Below, one piece after another: positions 7,767 to 15,957 of a DNA stretch of 64,000 nt. Position 1 is the stretch's first letter. The number at the start of each line of letters is the position of its first letter. This DNA comes from Sva-07 sp963698435. Lineage in GTDB: Bacteria; Actinomycetota; Acidimicrobiia; Acidimicrobiales; Ilumatobacteraceae. Made by a program: the position numbers and the translations under genes. The DNA is taken from contig CAVOQV010000007.1 in assembly GCA_963698435.1 (NCBI GenBank), forward strand, positions 124,001 through 188,000, written 5' to 3'. The notes under the pieces are model-generated. The model saw only the letters and a program-made list of their open reading frames with translations, ran no database searches and was not told where the DNA came from.

Positions 7767-9632
7767 TCAGTCGGTGGCGATGTCGCGGAGGAACGCTTCG
7801 ACGTCGGCGCGAACTTTGGTGCGCTGCATCGGCGGGAGCGCCTTGATGATGTCCCACCGGTAGCGGGCGGTTCCGAGGCGCGGGTCCATCACGGCGACGA
7901 CGCCTTTGTCCGTCGCCGACCGGATCAGTCGCCCGCAGGCTTGTGCAAGCATCATCGAGGCCCTCGGGATGTCGATCTCCGAGAACGCGGTCGGACCCAA
8001 CTGCTCGCGCCGGGCGCTGAGCAGCGGGTCGTCCGGTCGGGGAAAGGGGATGCGGTCGATCACCACGAGCGACAGGGTCTGCCCGGGCACGTCGACCCCT
8101 TGGAACAGCCCGGCGGTTGCGAAGAGGCAGGTCTCGTCGCTGTCGGCAAAGGCCTTGATCAGGGCCGGCTTCGGCAGGTCACGTTGGGTGAGGATCGGTA
8201 GATCGATCCGCTCGCGCAACTCCTCGGCGGCTTCGTCCATCGAGCGCCAGCTCGTGAACAGCGCGAGGGTCCGACCACCAGCGGCGGTGATCAACGCCTC
8301 CAACTCGTCGTGCACGGCAGCCCGGAATCCTTCCGAATTCGGATTCGGTAGGTGCATGGCGCAATACAGCATCGAGTGGTGCTCGTAGTCGAACGGGCTC
8401 CCGACATCGGCGACGTCGACGCTGTCCGGCGCGATCCCGACCCGGGCTGCGAGCGACGACGGAATGGTGGCGCTGGTCAGAATCGCCGTTCGCTGTGACC
8501 AGACGCCCTCGGTCATGGCCGGCCCGACGTCGAGCGGCGCGACCTCGAGGCGCGGAGCATCCCGCGACCCCGACACGAACGCCACGTATCCCTCGCGTCC
8601 CTCGATGGCGATGTCGAGTTGCTCGATCGCCCGACCGGTCATCGTTTGCGCACGCAGGCGTCGCTGTTTGGCGTCTTCGTTCTTGGTGTCGATGGCGATG
8701 AGCACCTCGTTGGCTCGTCCGAGACGCAGGCGAGCGTCGGTGAGGACCTCGTGGACCGAGTCGGGCAGCGGTGTCGACAGCCGCTTGCCGGCGTGAGGCG
8801 TCAACGCGTCGCGCAGTGCTTCGGCGATCTCCGCGATCGAGCCGACGAGCTTCGGGTCGTCGAGGATCCGTCGGACGATGCCCGACAGCGCAGTGAAGCG
8901 GCCAGGTGCGATCTCGACGCCCACGGTGTCGCTCATGATGTCCTCGAGAACGTGAGCCTCGTCGAAGACGACGACGTCGTGGTCGGGAAGAATCGCGCCG
9001 CCGCTGGCGACGTTGAGGCCGTACAGGTGGGTGTTGACCACGACCACGTCGGCGGCCGCCGCCCGGCGACGCGCCTGCTCGGCGAAACATGGGTCGCCGA
9101 GTGGGCATCTGTCGGCACCCGGGCACTCGTCGCTGCCGACGCTCACCGCTCGCCAGGCGTTGTCCGACGGCGTCCAGTCCAGTTCGGCCATGTCGCCGGT
9201 GGCGCTGGACCCGGACCACTCGGCCAACCGCTTGATCTCGACCTTCGTGGTGAGCGCCATCGACTCGAGCTCGAGTTGGCCCTGATCGTCGGCGCTCATC
9301 TCGCGTAGGCGCTGAAGACAGACGTAGTTCGACCTACCCTTCAGCACCGCCCAGTCGAAGTCGCGGCCGACGTGATCGGCGAGGAACGGAAGGTCCTTGG
9401 TGGCCAGTTGGTCCTGCAGCGCCTTGGTCGCCGTTGCGACGACGACACGAGCATCGGCTTCGATCGCAGGAACGAGGTAGGCCAGCGTCTTGCCCGTGCC
9501 CGTGCCGGCCTGCACGACGAGGTGACGCTGGTCGGTGATGGCCGACGCGACGAGGTCGGCCATGTGCTGTTGGCCGGCGCGGTCCTCCGCGTTGGCGAGA
9601 GCTGCGGTGACTCGAGCGAGCGCCTCGCTCAT
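7767..9632 (-). CDS. dinG: ATP-dependent DNA helicase, DinG/XPD-like
   Basis: A 621-residue superfamily 2 helicase. Motif I is AGTGTGKTLAYLVPA, and motif II (Walker B/DEAH) is VVFDEAHVLEDI. Four cysteines that probably bind a 4Fe-4S cluster lie between them (CLQRLREM; then CPGADRCPLGDPC). Later motifs include ALFTSWRSMDEAAEELRER, FATAGLFQGVDVPG and QACGRLIRS. Such enzymes unwind damaged or structured DNA. The ATG overlaps the uppS stop (ATGA), so it is translated from the uppS message. No exonuclease domain is present, as in E. coli DinG. Confidence 0.92.
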   Translation of the reverse strand: MSEALARVTAALANAEDRAGQQHMADLVASAITDQRHLVVQAGTGTGKTLAYLVPAIEADARVVVATATKALQDQLATKDLPFLADHVGRDFDWAVLKGRSNYVCLQRLREMSADDQGQLELESMALTTKVEIKRLAEWSGSSATGDMAELDWTPSDNAWRAVSVGSDECPGADRCPLGDPCFAEQARRRAAAADVVVVNTHLYGLNVASGGAILPDHDVVVFDEAHVLEDIMSDTVGVEIAPGRFTALSGIVRRILDDPKLVGSIAEIAEALRDALTPHAGKRLSTPLPDSVHEVLTDARLRLGRANEVLIAIDTKNEDAKQRRLRAQTMTGRAIEQLDIAIEGREGYVAFVSGSRDAPRLEVAPLDVGPAMTEGVWSQRTAILTSATIPSSLAARVGIAPDSVDVADVGSPFDYEHHSMLYCAMHLPNPNSEGFRAAVHDELEALITAAGGRTLALFTSWRSMDEAAEELRERIDLPILTQRDLPKPALIKAFADSDETCLFATAGLFQGVDVPGQTLSLVVIDRIPFPRPDDPLLSARREQLGPTAFSEIDIPRASMMLAQACGRLIRSATDKGVVAVMDPRLGTARYRWDIIKALPPMQRTKVRADVEAFLRDIATD

Positions 9633-10333
9633 CGAGCGAGCGCCAACGCCGCGTCGAGTTCGTGCTCGTCGAAATCGGGCCAGGGAGTCTCGGTGAAGTG
9701 GATCGCTGCGCCGGCGGCCTGCCAGAGCAGGAAGTTCGACACGCGCATCTCCCCGCTGGTGCGCACGAGGACGTCGACGGGCGGCAGCTCGGGCAGATAG
9801 AGATGGTCCCCGATCGTGTCGACGGTGACGCCCTCGGCCGTCGTACGCGCCGCTTCGACCGCGGCGACCAGTTCCGAGCGCCCGCCGTAGTCGAATGCGA
9901 TCGTCAAGACCATGCCGGTGTTGTCCGCGGTGTCGGCGATCGCCTTTCGGATCGCTCGTTGGACGTAGCGAGGCGTTCTGGCCATCGGTGAGTCGAACGG
10001 CCGCCCGATCCACTGGATGCGGACGTTGAGTTCGTTGAGCTCGGCAACCCGTCCGAACAGCTTCTCGTGCAGCCCGAGGATGTGGCGTACTTCCGGACGG
10101 GGACGCTGCCAATTCTCGGTGGAGAACCCGAACACGGTCAGCCACCCGATGTTCCGGTGGACGGCGATGCGGACCAGTCGAGCGAGGTTCTCCTCGCCCT
10201 CGGTGTGTCCCTCTGTCCGAGGGAGGCCCCGACGGCCTGCCCATCGGCCGTTTCCGTCCATGATGCAAGCGACGTGCAATGGTGTTGCGGTGCCCTCGTG
10301 GGTCACGGCGGGTTGGGGCGGCACGTCGTTCAC
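9629..10333 (-). CDS. uppS: Undecaprenyl/polyprenyl diphosphate synthase, catalytic subunit (short C-terminus)
   Basis: A 234-residue cis-prenyltransferase that makes the lipid carrier for cell-wall synthesis. The catalytic loop CIMDGNGRWAGRRGLPRTEGH carries Asp26. FGFSTENWQRP, FDYGGRSELV, the pyrophosphate-binding RTSGEMRVSNFLLWQ and the WPDFDEHEL helix are all present. The protein ends at ALALAR, before the usual R-x-R-R-F-G-G tail that completes the active site in homodimeric bacterial enzymes; the stop overlaps the dinG ATG and no other frame supplies that tail. GTG 10333 is preferred because the long upstream extension is not family-like and would overlap the divergent paralogue. See the finding on its neighbour. 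Confidence 0.93.
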   Translation of the reverse strand: MNDVPPQPAVTHEGTATPLHVACIMDGNGRWAGRRGLPRTEGHTEGEENLARLVRIAVHRNIGWLTVFGFSTENWQRPRPEVRHILGLHEKLFGRVAELNELNVRIQWIGRPFDSPMARTPRYVQRAIRKAIADTADNTGMVLTIAFDYGGRSELVAAVEAARTTAEGVTVDTIGDHLYLPELPPVDVLVRTSGEMRVSNFLLWQAAGAAIHFTETPWPDFDEHELDAALALAR

Positions 10334-10379
10334 GTTAGCCAGCCAGCGCCGACCGACCGTGGCGTGGAAGAATGAAGCT

Positions 10380-10985
10380 GTGGCAGCGTCGTTCACCAGC
10401 ACCAGACCGGATTCTGCGGCTGCCTCCGCGTCGACGGTCACGTCTCGGGCCGGCGATCCCACGCGGCAGCTGCTCCGGCACATCATGGTCGTCGGTGGCA
10501 CGCTGCGTGACTGGGACGAGCTCGGCGACGAACGCTGGGACGAACGTGTGGAACGGCTCGGTGCGATCGCCGACCGGGCAGGAGCGTCGTTCCTGACGCT
10601 GCGTGCCTACGAACCAGGCGCTGACCCGGTCGACCTCGAGTGGTGGCACCGGGTGGTCGGATCGTGCCACGTGATCGTCGATCCGTGTGGTGATGGTCGG
10701 CAGCGCTTCGCTGAGGCAATGCAACGGCTGCATCCCGACGAGCCGGTCAACGAAGCCACGGTGGCCGAGGCGCTGTACGCCCCGGCCGACTGTGAGCCCG
10801 ACCTGATCGTCGTGCTGGGCGAGTCGACGCGCCTACCGCCATCGCTGGTGTGGGAACTGGCGTACGGAGAACTGGTCTTCCACCCGATGGCCTGGAGCGA
10901 GCTGTCGCCCGACCATCTGCTCGAGGCCATCGCCGACTTCGCTCGCCGTCAGCGTCGCTTCGGCGGACTCGACGACGACGCGTGA
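10380..10985 (+). CDS. Catalytically degenerate UppS paralogue (possible cis-prenyltransferase partner subunit)
   Basis: A 201-residue protein. Its middle and end align by eye to cis-prenyltransferases. HIMVVGGTLRDW (34-45) takes the place of HVACIMDGNGRW and lacks the catalytic Asp. FLTLRAYEP replaces LTVFGFSTENW. IVVLGESTRLPPSLVWELAYGELVF matches the RTSGE.R.SNFLLWQ.AY.EL.F block but has lost the Arg-Thr-Ser. The end, EAIADFARRQRRFGG (to residue 196), is the classic family C-terminus, with the RxG motif that the neighbouring uppS lacks. The start is GTG 10380 with GGAAGA upstream. It is 19 bases before recO and divergent from uppS. A non-catalytic partner of UppS is the inferred role; an independent function cannot be excluded. 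Confidence 0.75.
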   Translation: MAASFTSTRPDSAAASASTVTSRAGDPTRQLLRHIMVVGGTLRDWDELGDERWDERVERLGAIADRAGASFLTLRAYEPGADPVDLEWWHRVVGSCHVIVDPCGDGRQRFAEAMQRLHPDEPVNEATVAEALYAPADCEPDLIVVLGESTRLPPSLVWELAYGELVFHPMAWSELSPDHLLEAIADFARRQRRFGGLDDDA

Positions 10986-11004
10986 CCGACGTGGCGGTTC
11001 CGGC

Positions 11005-11748
11005 GTGAGCGAGCTCTACCGCGACGTCGGAGTGGTGTTGCGTACCTACAAGCTGCGCGAGTCGGACCGCATCGTCGTGTTCCACACGGCCGAGAACGGC
11101 AAGGTGCGTGCGGTTGCCAAGGGCGTACGCAAGACGAAGTCGAAGTTCGGTGCCCGCCTCGAGCCGATGAGCCACGTGCGGTTGTTGCTGTACCGGGGTC
11201 GCGAGCTCGACATCGTGAGCCAGGCCGAAGCGGTCGAACCACTGTCGCCGATGTTGTCGTCGCTCGACCGGGCCTCGCAGGGCCTGGCGTCGATCGAGGC
11301 AGTCGATCAGCTGTCGCTCGAACGCGAACCGAATCTCCAGCTGTACCGGATGCTCGTCGGCGTGCTGCGGACGATTGCCGCGACCCCGCCCGACCAGTCG
11401 CCGTCGCCGTTGAACGTCGCAGCGTTCTACTGGAAGCTGCTCGCGAACGAAGGCATGCGACCCGAACTCGACCGGTGTGTGCGCTGCGGCGACACCGAAC
11501 CGGAGGTGCAGTTCGTGGCGTTCGACTTGAACGAGGGGGGAGTGCTCTGTCGTTCGTGTCGTTCGGGCCAGGCGATCAGCCCCGCAGCGCTCGCCATCCT
11601 GCGTGAGATCCTCGGCGGTCAGCTGGTCGCGGCGCTGTCGCGCGACGAGTCGCCGAGCACCCACGAGGTGTCGTCGATGGCCACCCGGGCGCTGGAGTTC
11701 CACATCGAGCGTCGTCTGAAGGCGGTCGCCATGTTCGAAACTCACTGA
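11005..11748 (+). CDS. recO: DNA repair protein RecO
   Basis: A 247-residue RecO, which anneals single strands and loads RecA with RecR during gap repair. The N-terminal OB-fold is recognisable (YRDVGVVLRTYKLRESDRIVVFHT, KVRAVAKGVRKTKSKFGARLEPM). The helical part is followed by a four-cysteine zinc site (CVRCGDTEPE and VLCRSCRSG). The GTG 11005 start follows the UppS-like gene by 19 bases, so they probably form one transcript. RecO and UppS genes are neighbours in many Actinobacteria, which supports the assignment of the locus. Confidence 0.93.
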   Translation: MSELYRDVGVVLRTYKLRESDRIVVFHTAENGKVRAVAKGVRKTKSKFGARLEPMSHVRLLLYRGRELDIVSQAEAVEPLSPMLSSLDRASQGLASIEAVDQLSLEREPNLQLYRMLVGVLRTIAATPPDQSPSPLNVAAFYWKLLANEGMRPELDRCVRCGDTEPEVQFVAFDLNEGGVLCRSCRSGQAISPAALAILREILGGQLVAALSRDESPSTHEVSSMATRALEFHIERRLKAVAMFETH

Positions 11749-11765
11749 GCACCACAACCTCTCCA

Positions 11766-11819
11766 CCGTTTCTGTTCGGATTCGGGTGGGACGGTCCCTC
11801 CGAATTCGCACGCAAACGG
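11766..11819. repeat. Extended inverted repeat between recO and glyS
   Basis: The 100-bp recO-glyS gap holds CCGTTT (11766-11771) matched by AAACGG (11814-11819), with an inner arm pair CGGATTC / GAATTCG and a GGG...CCC loop. A hairpin of 13 or more pairs with an internal loop is possible. It could terminate recO or shape a leader before the glyS -10 box (TAGCCT, 11834). No U-tract follows. Confidence 0.5.
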
Positions 11820-11848
11820 AAAAGGGGGGTGGGTAGCCTCCGAGGCCT

Positions 11849-13159
11849 ATGCCTGCCACCGACCTCGAACAGATCGTCAGCCTCTGCAAGCGCCGCGGCT
11901 TCGTCTACCAGTCGGCAGAGATCTACGGCGGTTTCCGCTCGACCTACGACTACGGGCCGCTCGGTTCGTTGCTGTTGCGCAACGTGAAGGAGGCGTGGAT
12001 TCGTTCGATGGTGCAGCAGCGCGACGACGTGGTGCTGATCGACGCCGCGATCCTCAGCCCTCCGCAGGTCTGGCAGGCATCCGGACACCTGGCCAACTTC
12101 ACCGACCCGCTGGTCGACTGCACCGAGTGCAAGCAACGCTTCCGTCTCGACAAGCTCGACGACCCCGACGTGTGCCCGAACTGCGACTCGAAGCACAGCT
12201 TCACCGAGGCCCGTGAGTTCAACTTGATGTTCAAGACCCAGGCCGGACCGGTCGAGGGCACGGGCGCCGATGCCTACCTGCGGCCCGAGACGGCGCAGGG
12301 CATGTTCACCAATTTCGGGCAGGTGTTGCAGACGTCGCGCAAGAAGCCGCCGTTCGGCATCGCGCAGGTCGGCAAGAGCTTCCGCAACGAGATCACGCCG
12401 CAGAACTGGATCTTTCGCACTCGAGAGTTCGAGCAGATGGAACTCGAGTTCTTCGTGCCGCCGGCGCAATCGGCCGAATGGTACGAGTACTGGTGCAACG
12501 AACGGCTCAACTGGTACGTGGAGCACGGGATCCCCGTCGACATGTTGCGGCTGCGCGCTCACGACGACGACGAGCTGTCGCACTATTCGAGCGGCACCTC
12601 CGACGTGGAGTTCGCCTTCCCGTGGGGTTTCGACGAACTCGAGGGCATCGCCCAACGCTCCGACTACGACCTCAAGCAGCACGCCGAACACTCGGGGGAG
12701 AAGCTGGACTACTTCGACCCGCAGACCAACGAACGCTACGTCCCGTACGTGATCGAGCCGGCCGCGGGTGCCACGCGCACGATGGCGGCGTTCCTGCTCG
12801 CCGCGTACGACGAAGACGTGGTCAACGACGAGACCCGCACCGTCCTGCGGCTGCATCCCCGCCTCGCGCCGTACAAGGTGGCCGTGCTGCCGCTGTCGAA
12901 GAAGGACACGCTGACACCACTCGCCCACGAGGTCCGCACGCTGCTCGCCGAGCGCTACATGGTCGACTACGACGAGACACAGAACATCGGCAAGCGGTAC
13001 CGACGACAGGACGAGATCGGCACGCCGCTCGCCGTGACCGTCGACTTCGACTCGCTGGAGGACGGGGCCGTCACGATCCGCGATCGCGACACCACCGAAC
13101 AGGTCCGCGTCCCCATCGACGACCTGCTCGCCACGGTCTCCGATCGCCTGGGCTTCTGA
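11849..13159 (+). CDS. glyS: Glycyl-tRNA synthetase, dimeric type
   Basis: A 436-residue class II synthetase of the alpha-2 type, charging tRNA-Gly. Landmarks: the N-terminal SLCKRRGFVYQSAEIYGG and YDYGPLGSLLLRNVK; a zinc-like Cys pair set (CTECKQRF...CPNCDSK); PETAQGMFTNF; motif 2 FRNEITPQNWIFRTREFEQMELEFF; motif 3 IEPAAGATRTMAAFL; and the anticodon-binding C-terminus (LPLSKKD, YDETQNIGKRYRRQDEIGTP). TAGCCT (11834-11839) ends 9 bases before the ATG, so a leaderless start from its own promoter is likely, although recO lies upstream on the same strand. Confidence 0.96.
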   Translation: MPATDLEQIVSLCKRRGFVYQSAEIYGGFRSTYDYGPLGSLLLRNVKEAWIRSMVQQRDDVVLIDAAILSPPQVWQASGHLANFTDPLVDCTECKQRFRLDKLDDPDVCPNCDSKHSFTEAREFNLMFKTQAGPVEGTGADAYLRPETAQGMFTNFGQVLQTSRKKPPFGIAQVGKSFRNEITPQNWIFRTREFEQMELEFFVPPAQSAEWYEYWCNERLNWYVEHGIPVDMLRLRAHDDDELSHYSSGTSDVEFAFPWGFDELEGIAQRSDYDLKQHAEHSGEKLDYFDPQTNERYVPYVIEPAAGATRTMAAFLLAAYDEDVVNDETRTVLRLHPRLAPYKVAVLPLSKKDTLTPLAHEVRTLLAERYMVDYDETQNIGKRYRRQDEIGTPLAVTVDFDSLEDGAVTIRDRDTTEQVRVPIDDLLATVSDRLGF

Positions 13160-13267
13160 CGCGATGGTTCGCTCGCTGCGCTCGTCCCCCTCCGGCTCCT
13201 CGTCGGCGTTTCCCTCGCCGGGTGAGAATGGACGTCGCGACCGGTTGAACAGCTACGGTCGGCGCTC

Positions 13268-13573
13268 ATGAGTCAAGTAGCCATGATCGCCAAGTTCACG
13301 TGCATCGACGGAAAGCGCGACGACCTGTACGCCGGTCTCGCGCCGATGATGGATCACGTCGACTCAGAAGAGGGCACGCTGCTCTACCAGCTCCTCGAGG
13401 ACCCCAACGACGCCAACGTCGCCTACATGTACGAGCTCTACACCGATGGTGACGCCCTCCAGGCGCACAGTACCAGCGACGTCATGAAGCAGATCATGAA
13501 CGCCTTCGGGGGCATCCTCGCCGGTCGACCCGAGCTGACCATGCTCACACCGGTGCGCGGCAAGGGCCTCTGA
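13268..13573 (+). CDS. Antibiotic biosynthesis monooxygenase (ABM)-type small protein
   Basis: A 101-residue protein with the dimeric alpha-beta barrel pattern of YgiN/ABM proteins: MIAKFTCIDGKRDDLYAGL, EEGTLLYQLLEDPNDANVAYMYELYTDGDALQAH and a final strand ELTMLTPV. Members include quinol monooxygenases, but many have no known substrate. TACGGT (13254-13259) ends 8 bases before the ATG. trpC starts 19 bases after its stop, so trpC is probably cotranscribed from this promoter; whether this reflects any functional link to tryptophan synthesis is unknown. Confidence 0.78.
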   Translation: MSQVAMIAKFTCIDGKRDDLYAGLAPMMDHVDSEEGTLLYQLLEDPNDANVAYMYELYTDGDALQAHSTSDVMKQIMNAFGGILAGRPELTMLTPVRGKGL

Positions 13574-13592
13574 CCCGCGGTTCGGGGTTCTG

Positions 13593-14375
13593 ATGGCGGC
13601 GACCTATCTCGACACGATCCTCGATCACCATCGAGCGGTCGCCGCCGCCGATGCCCGATCGGTCGAACGGCTCGTCGATCGTGCACGGGCGATGCCGGCG
13701 ACGCGAGGCTTCCGTGCGGCGCTCGCCAGCCGTGATCAGCTCGGCGTGATCGCGGAGATCAAGCGCCGCTCACCGTCGAAGGGCGATCTCAACGCCGATC
13801 TCGATCCTGCGGCGATGGCGGCGACGTATGAACTCGGGGGAGCGTCGTGTCTCTCCGTGCTCACCGACGCGAAGCACTTCGGTGGATCGGTCGACGACCT
13901 CCAGTCAGCTCGGACGGCGTGCTCGCTGCCGGTGATCCGCAAGGACTTCACGGTGAGCGAACGCGACGTGCTCGACGCTCGGATCATGGGTGCGGACTGC
14001 GTGCTCCTGATCGCTGCTGCCCTCGAGCCGGCGGAGCTGGTCGCGTTCCACTCGCTCGCGTTCGAGGTCGGGTTGGATGTTCTCGTCGAGATCCATGACG
14101 AGGCCGAACTCGAACTCGCCCTCGCCGCCGACGCAACACTGATCGGGGTCAACCAGCGCGATCTCGTCACGTTCCACGTCGACCACGAGCGAGCGGTTCG
14201 GATGGCCACGGTGATTCCGGACCACGCCGTCAAGGTCGCCGAGTCCGGCGTTCGCGGCGCCGCCGATGCGCGATCGCTGAGCGCTGCCGGATACGACGCC
14301 GTGCTGGTCGGCGAAACACTCGTGACCAGCGGGAATCCGGCGGCAGCGGTCCGTGACCTGATTTCGGCGTCGTAG
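13593..14375 (+). CDS. trpC: Indole-3-glycerol phosphate synthase
   Basis: A 260-residue TIM-barrel enzyme that closes the indole ring in tryptophan synthesis. It shows YLDTILDHHR at the N-terminus, the catalytic Lys/Ser region GVIAEIKRRSPSKGDL, ASCLSVLTDAKHFGGS, LPVIRKDFTV, GADCVLLIAAAL, EIHDEAELELAL, GVNQRDL and the phosphate-binding VAESGVRG. It is separated from trpF-trpB-trpA by an opposing PPK2 gene, so it is likely transcribed with the preceding ABM gene. I see no attenuator or leader peptide. Confidence 0.95.
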   Translation: MAATYLDTILDHHRAVAAADARSVERLVDRARAMPATRGFRAALASRDQLGVIAEIKRRSPSKGDLNADLDPAAMAATYELGGASCLSVLTDAKHFGGSVDDLQSARTACSLPVIRKDFTVSERDVLDARIMGADCVLLIAAALEPAELVAFHSLAFEVGLDVLVEIHDEAELELALAADATLIGVNQRDLVTFHVDHERAVRMATVIPDHAVKVAESGVRGAADARSLSAAGYDAVLVGETLVTSGNPAAAVRDLISAS

Positions 14376-14459
14376 CTCAAGCGGCCGGCGACGGGGCCAC
14401 CTTCCCGAGGGTGCCGGACCTGTCGGCGATCGTCCGGCCGCATCCTGCGAAAGGCGGGG

Positions 14460-15224
14460 TCAGCCGGAGGAGGGCGTGTTGAGCATCTCCCAACGCAGGA
14501 TGCCGTCCTCGACCCGCTGGTTGAGCGTCTCCAGGATCGTGACGCGAGCCCACTTCTTGTTCTCGCCCGACACGATCTCCCACGGCGCCAACTGGTGGTC
14601 GGTACGCTCGAACATGTCTTCGGCGGCCTCGATGTACTGGTCCCACTTGTCGCGGTTTCGCCAGTCCTCGTCGTTCAGCTTCCAACTCCGCAGCGGGTCC
14701 CCGGCGCGACTCTCGAAACGTTTGAGCTGCTCGTCGGCGCTGATGTGCAGGTAGAACTTCACCAGGATCACGCCTTCGAGCACCAAGCTGCGTTCGAACT
14801 CGACGATCTCGTTGTAGGCGCGGGTCCACTGCTCGATCGTGGCGAACTTCTCGACTCGCTCGACCAGCAGTCGTCCGTACCAGCTGCGGTCGAACACGCA
14901 CATGCCGCCGAGGCCGGGGACCTTGGTCCAGAATCGCCAGAGAAAGTGGTGGCGCTTCTCGCGTTCGTCCGGCTTCGCGTAGGAGTACACGCTGAAGTGG
15001 CGCGGGTCGAGCCGCTCGACGATGCGTCGAGTTGCGCCTCCCTTGCCGCCGGCGTCAGCCCCCTCCATCACGACCAGCAGCCCCGGACCGACGCCTTGAT
15101 CGCCGATCTCGCCGCCCAGCGTGAGGCGGAGTTCCATGAACCGCTCCTGCGCCGCTGCCAATCGCTTCTCGTACTCGTCGGTCGACAACTTCGCCGACAG
15201 ATCGATCTCATCGAGTCGTCCCAT
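14460..15224 (-). CDS. Polyphosphate kinase 2 family protein
   Basis: A 254-residue PPK2 kinase, moving phosphate between polyphosphate and nucleotides. It has the P-loop MEGADAGGKGGATRRIVERLD, the lid region PDEREKRHHFLWRFW, the Walker B-like CVFDRSWYGRLLVERVE, and the family end WEIVSGENKKWARVTILETL. The length fits a single-domain PPK2. Whether it prefers AMP, ADP or GDP cannot be told. TAACGT (minus strand, 15234-15239) ends 9 bases before the ATG. The gene sits inside the trp region on the opposite strand. Confidence 0.9.
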   Translation of the reverse strand: MGRLDEIDLSAKLSTDEYEKRLAAAQERFMELRLTLGGEIGDQGVGPGLLVVMEGADAGGKGGATRRIVERLDPRHFSVYSYAKPDEREKRHHFLWRFWTKVPGLGGMCVFDRSWYGRLLVERVEKFATIEQWTRAYNEIVEFERSLVLEGVILVKFYLHISADEQLKRFESRAGDPLRSWKLNDEDWRNRDKWDQYIEAAEDMFERTDHQLAPWEIVSGENKKWARVTILETLNQRVEDGILRWEMLNTPSSG

Positions 15225-15303
15225 GCACCGAAGACGTTAGGCGCGGATGAACCCACGCAATGAATCTCCCACCGCGAGCTCCCGACCAGTACCGTGACCA
15301 GCG

Positions 15304-15957
15304 ATGTTCGTGAAGATCTGTGGGATCACCAACGAGGACGACGCGCTGCTCGCCGTCGCGATGGGTGCGGACGCGGTGGGGTTCATCTTCGCTCCGTCCA
15401 CTCGGCAGGTGGCCGCCCAGGTCGTCTACGACATCACCCGCCGTTTGCCGCCCGAGATCCTCACCGTGGGGGTGTTCCGGAACGAGCACCCCAAGCTCGT
15501 CGTCGACACCGCCCATCGGGCCGGCGTCAAGGCGGTCCAGCTCAGCGGTCGCGAGACTGCCGCGCAGACGATCGAGATCGCCCAGCACTTCCGCTGGGTG
15601 ATCAAGGCCTTCAGCGCCGACGACGAGAACCTGCCACGAGCCGATCAGTACGGCACCGACATGATCATGCTCGACTCTCCCGAGCCCGGCTCCGGCAAGG
15701 TGTTCGACTGGTCGCTCGCCGGTGACGCCCCCGACTCGCTGAAGCTGATCCTCGCCGGTGGCCTGACGCCCGAGAACGTCGGTGCGGCGATCACCGAGGT
15801 GCAGCCCTGGGGTGTCGACGTCGCCACCGGGGTCGAGCGGTCCCCCGGGAAGAAGGACGCCCTCGCCGTCAAACGGTTCATCGAGAACGCCCGCGCCCAC
15901 GCCGTCGAGCCGTACATCGGCGACGACGACCTCCCCTACGACTGGGACTTCGAATGA
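15304..15957 (+). CDS. trpF: Phosphoribosylanthranilate isomerase
   Basis: A 217-residue TIM barrel for the isomerisation step before TrpC. MFVKICGITNEDDALLAVAMGADAVGFIF holds the catalytic Cys; TVGVFRNE, KAVQLSGRE, IMLDSPEPGSGKVFDWSL (catalytic Asp region) and LILAGGLTPENVGAAI (phosphate binding) follow. The C-terminal DYDWDFE-like acidic tail is unremarkable. TACCGT (15290-15295) ends 8 bases before the ATG, a probable leaderless promoter for trpFBA. The stop overlaps the trpB start by 4 bases. Confidence 0.94.
   Translation: MFVKICGITNEDDALLAVAMGADAVGFIFAPSTRQVAAQVVYDITRRLPPEILTVGVFRNEHPKLVVDTAHRAGVKAVQLSGRETAAQTIEIAQHFRWVIKAFSADDENLPRADQYGTDMIMLDSPEPGSGKVFDWSLAGDAPDSLKLILAGGLTPENVGAAITEVQPWGVDVATGVERSPGKKDALAVKRFIENARAHAVEPYIGDDDLPYDWDFE

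Noticed and set aside
9621..9632. The dinG start (CGATGAGCGAGGCG) as another copy of the palindromic repeat
   Set aside because: It matches only the first 14 bases and is explained by coding for M-S-E-A; no right arm or second copy.
11749..11848. T-box riboswitch for glyS
   Set aside because: No T-box sequence (TGGNACCGCG) or specifier loop can be found; only a simple nested hairpin.
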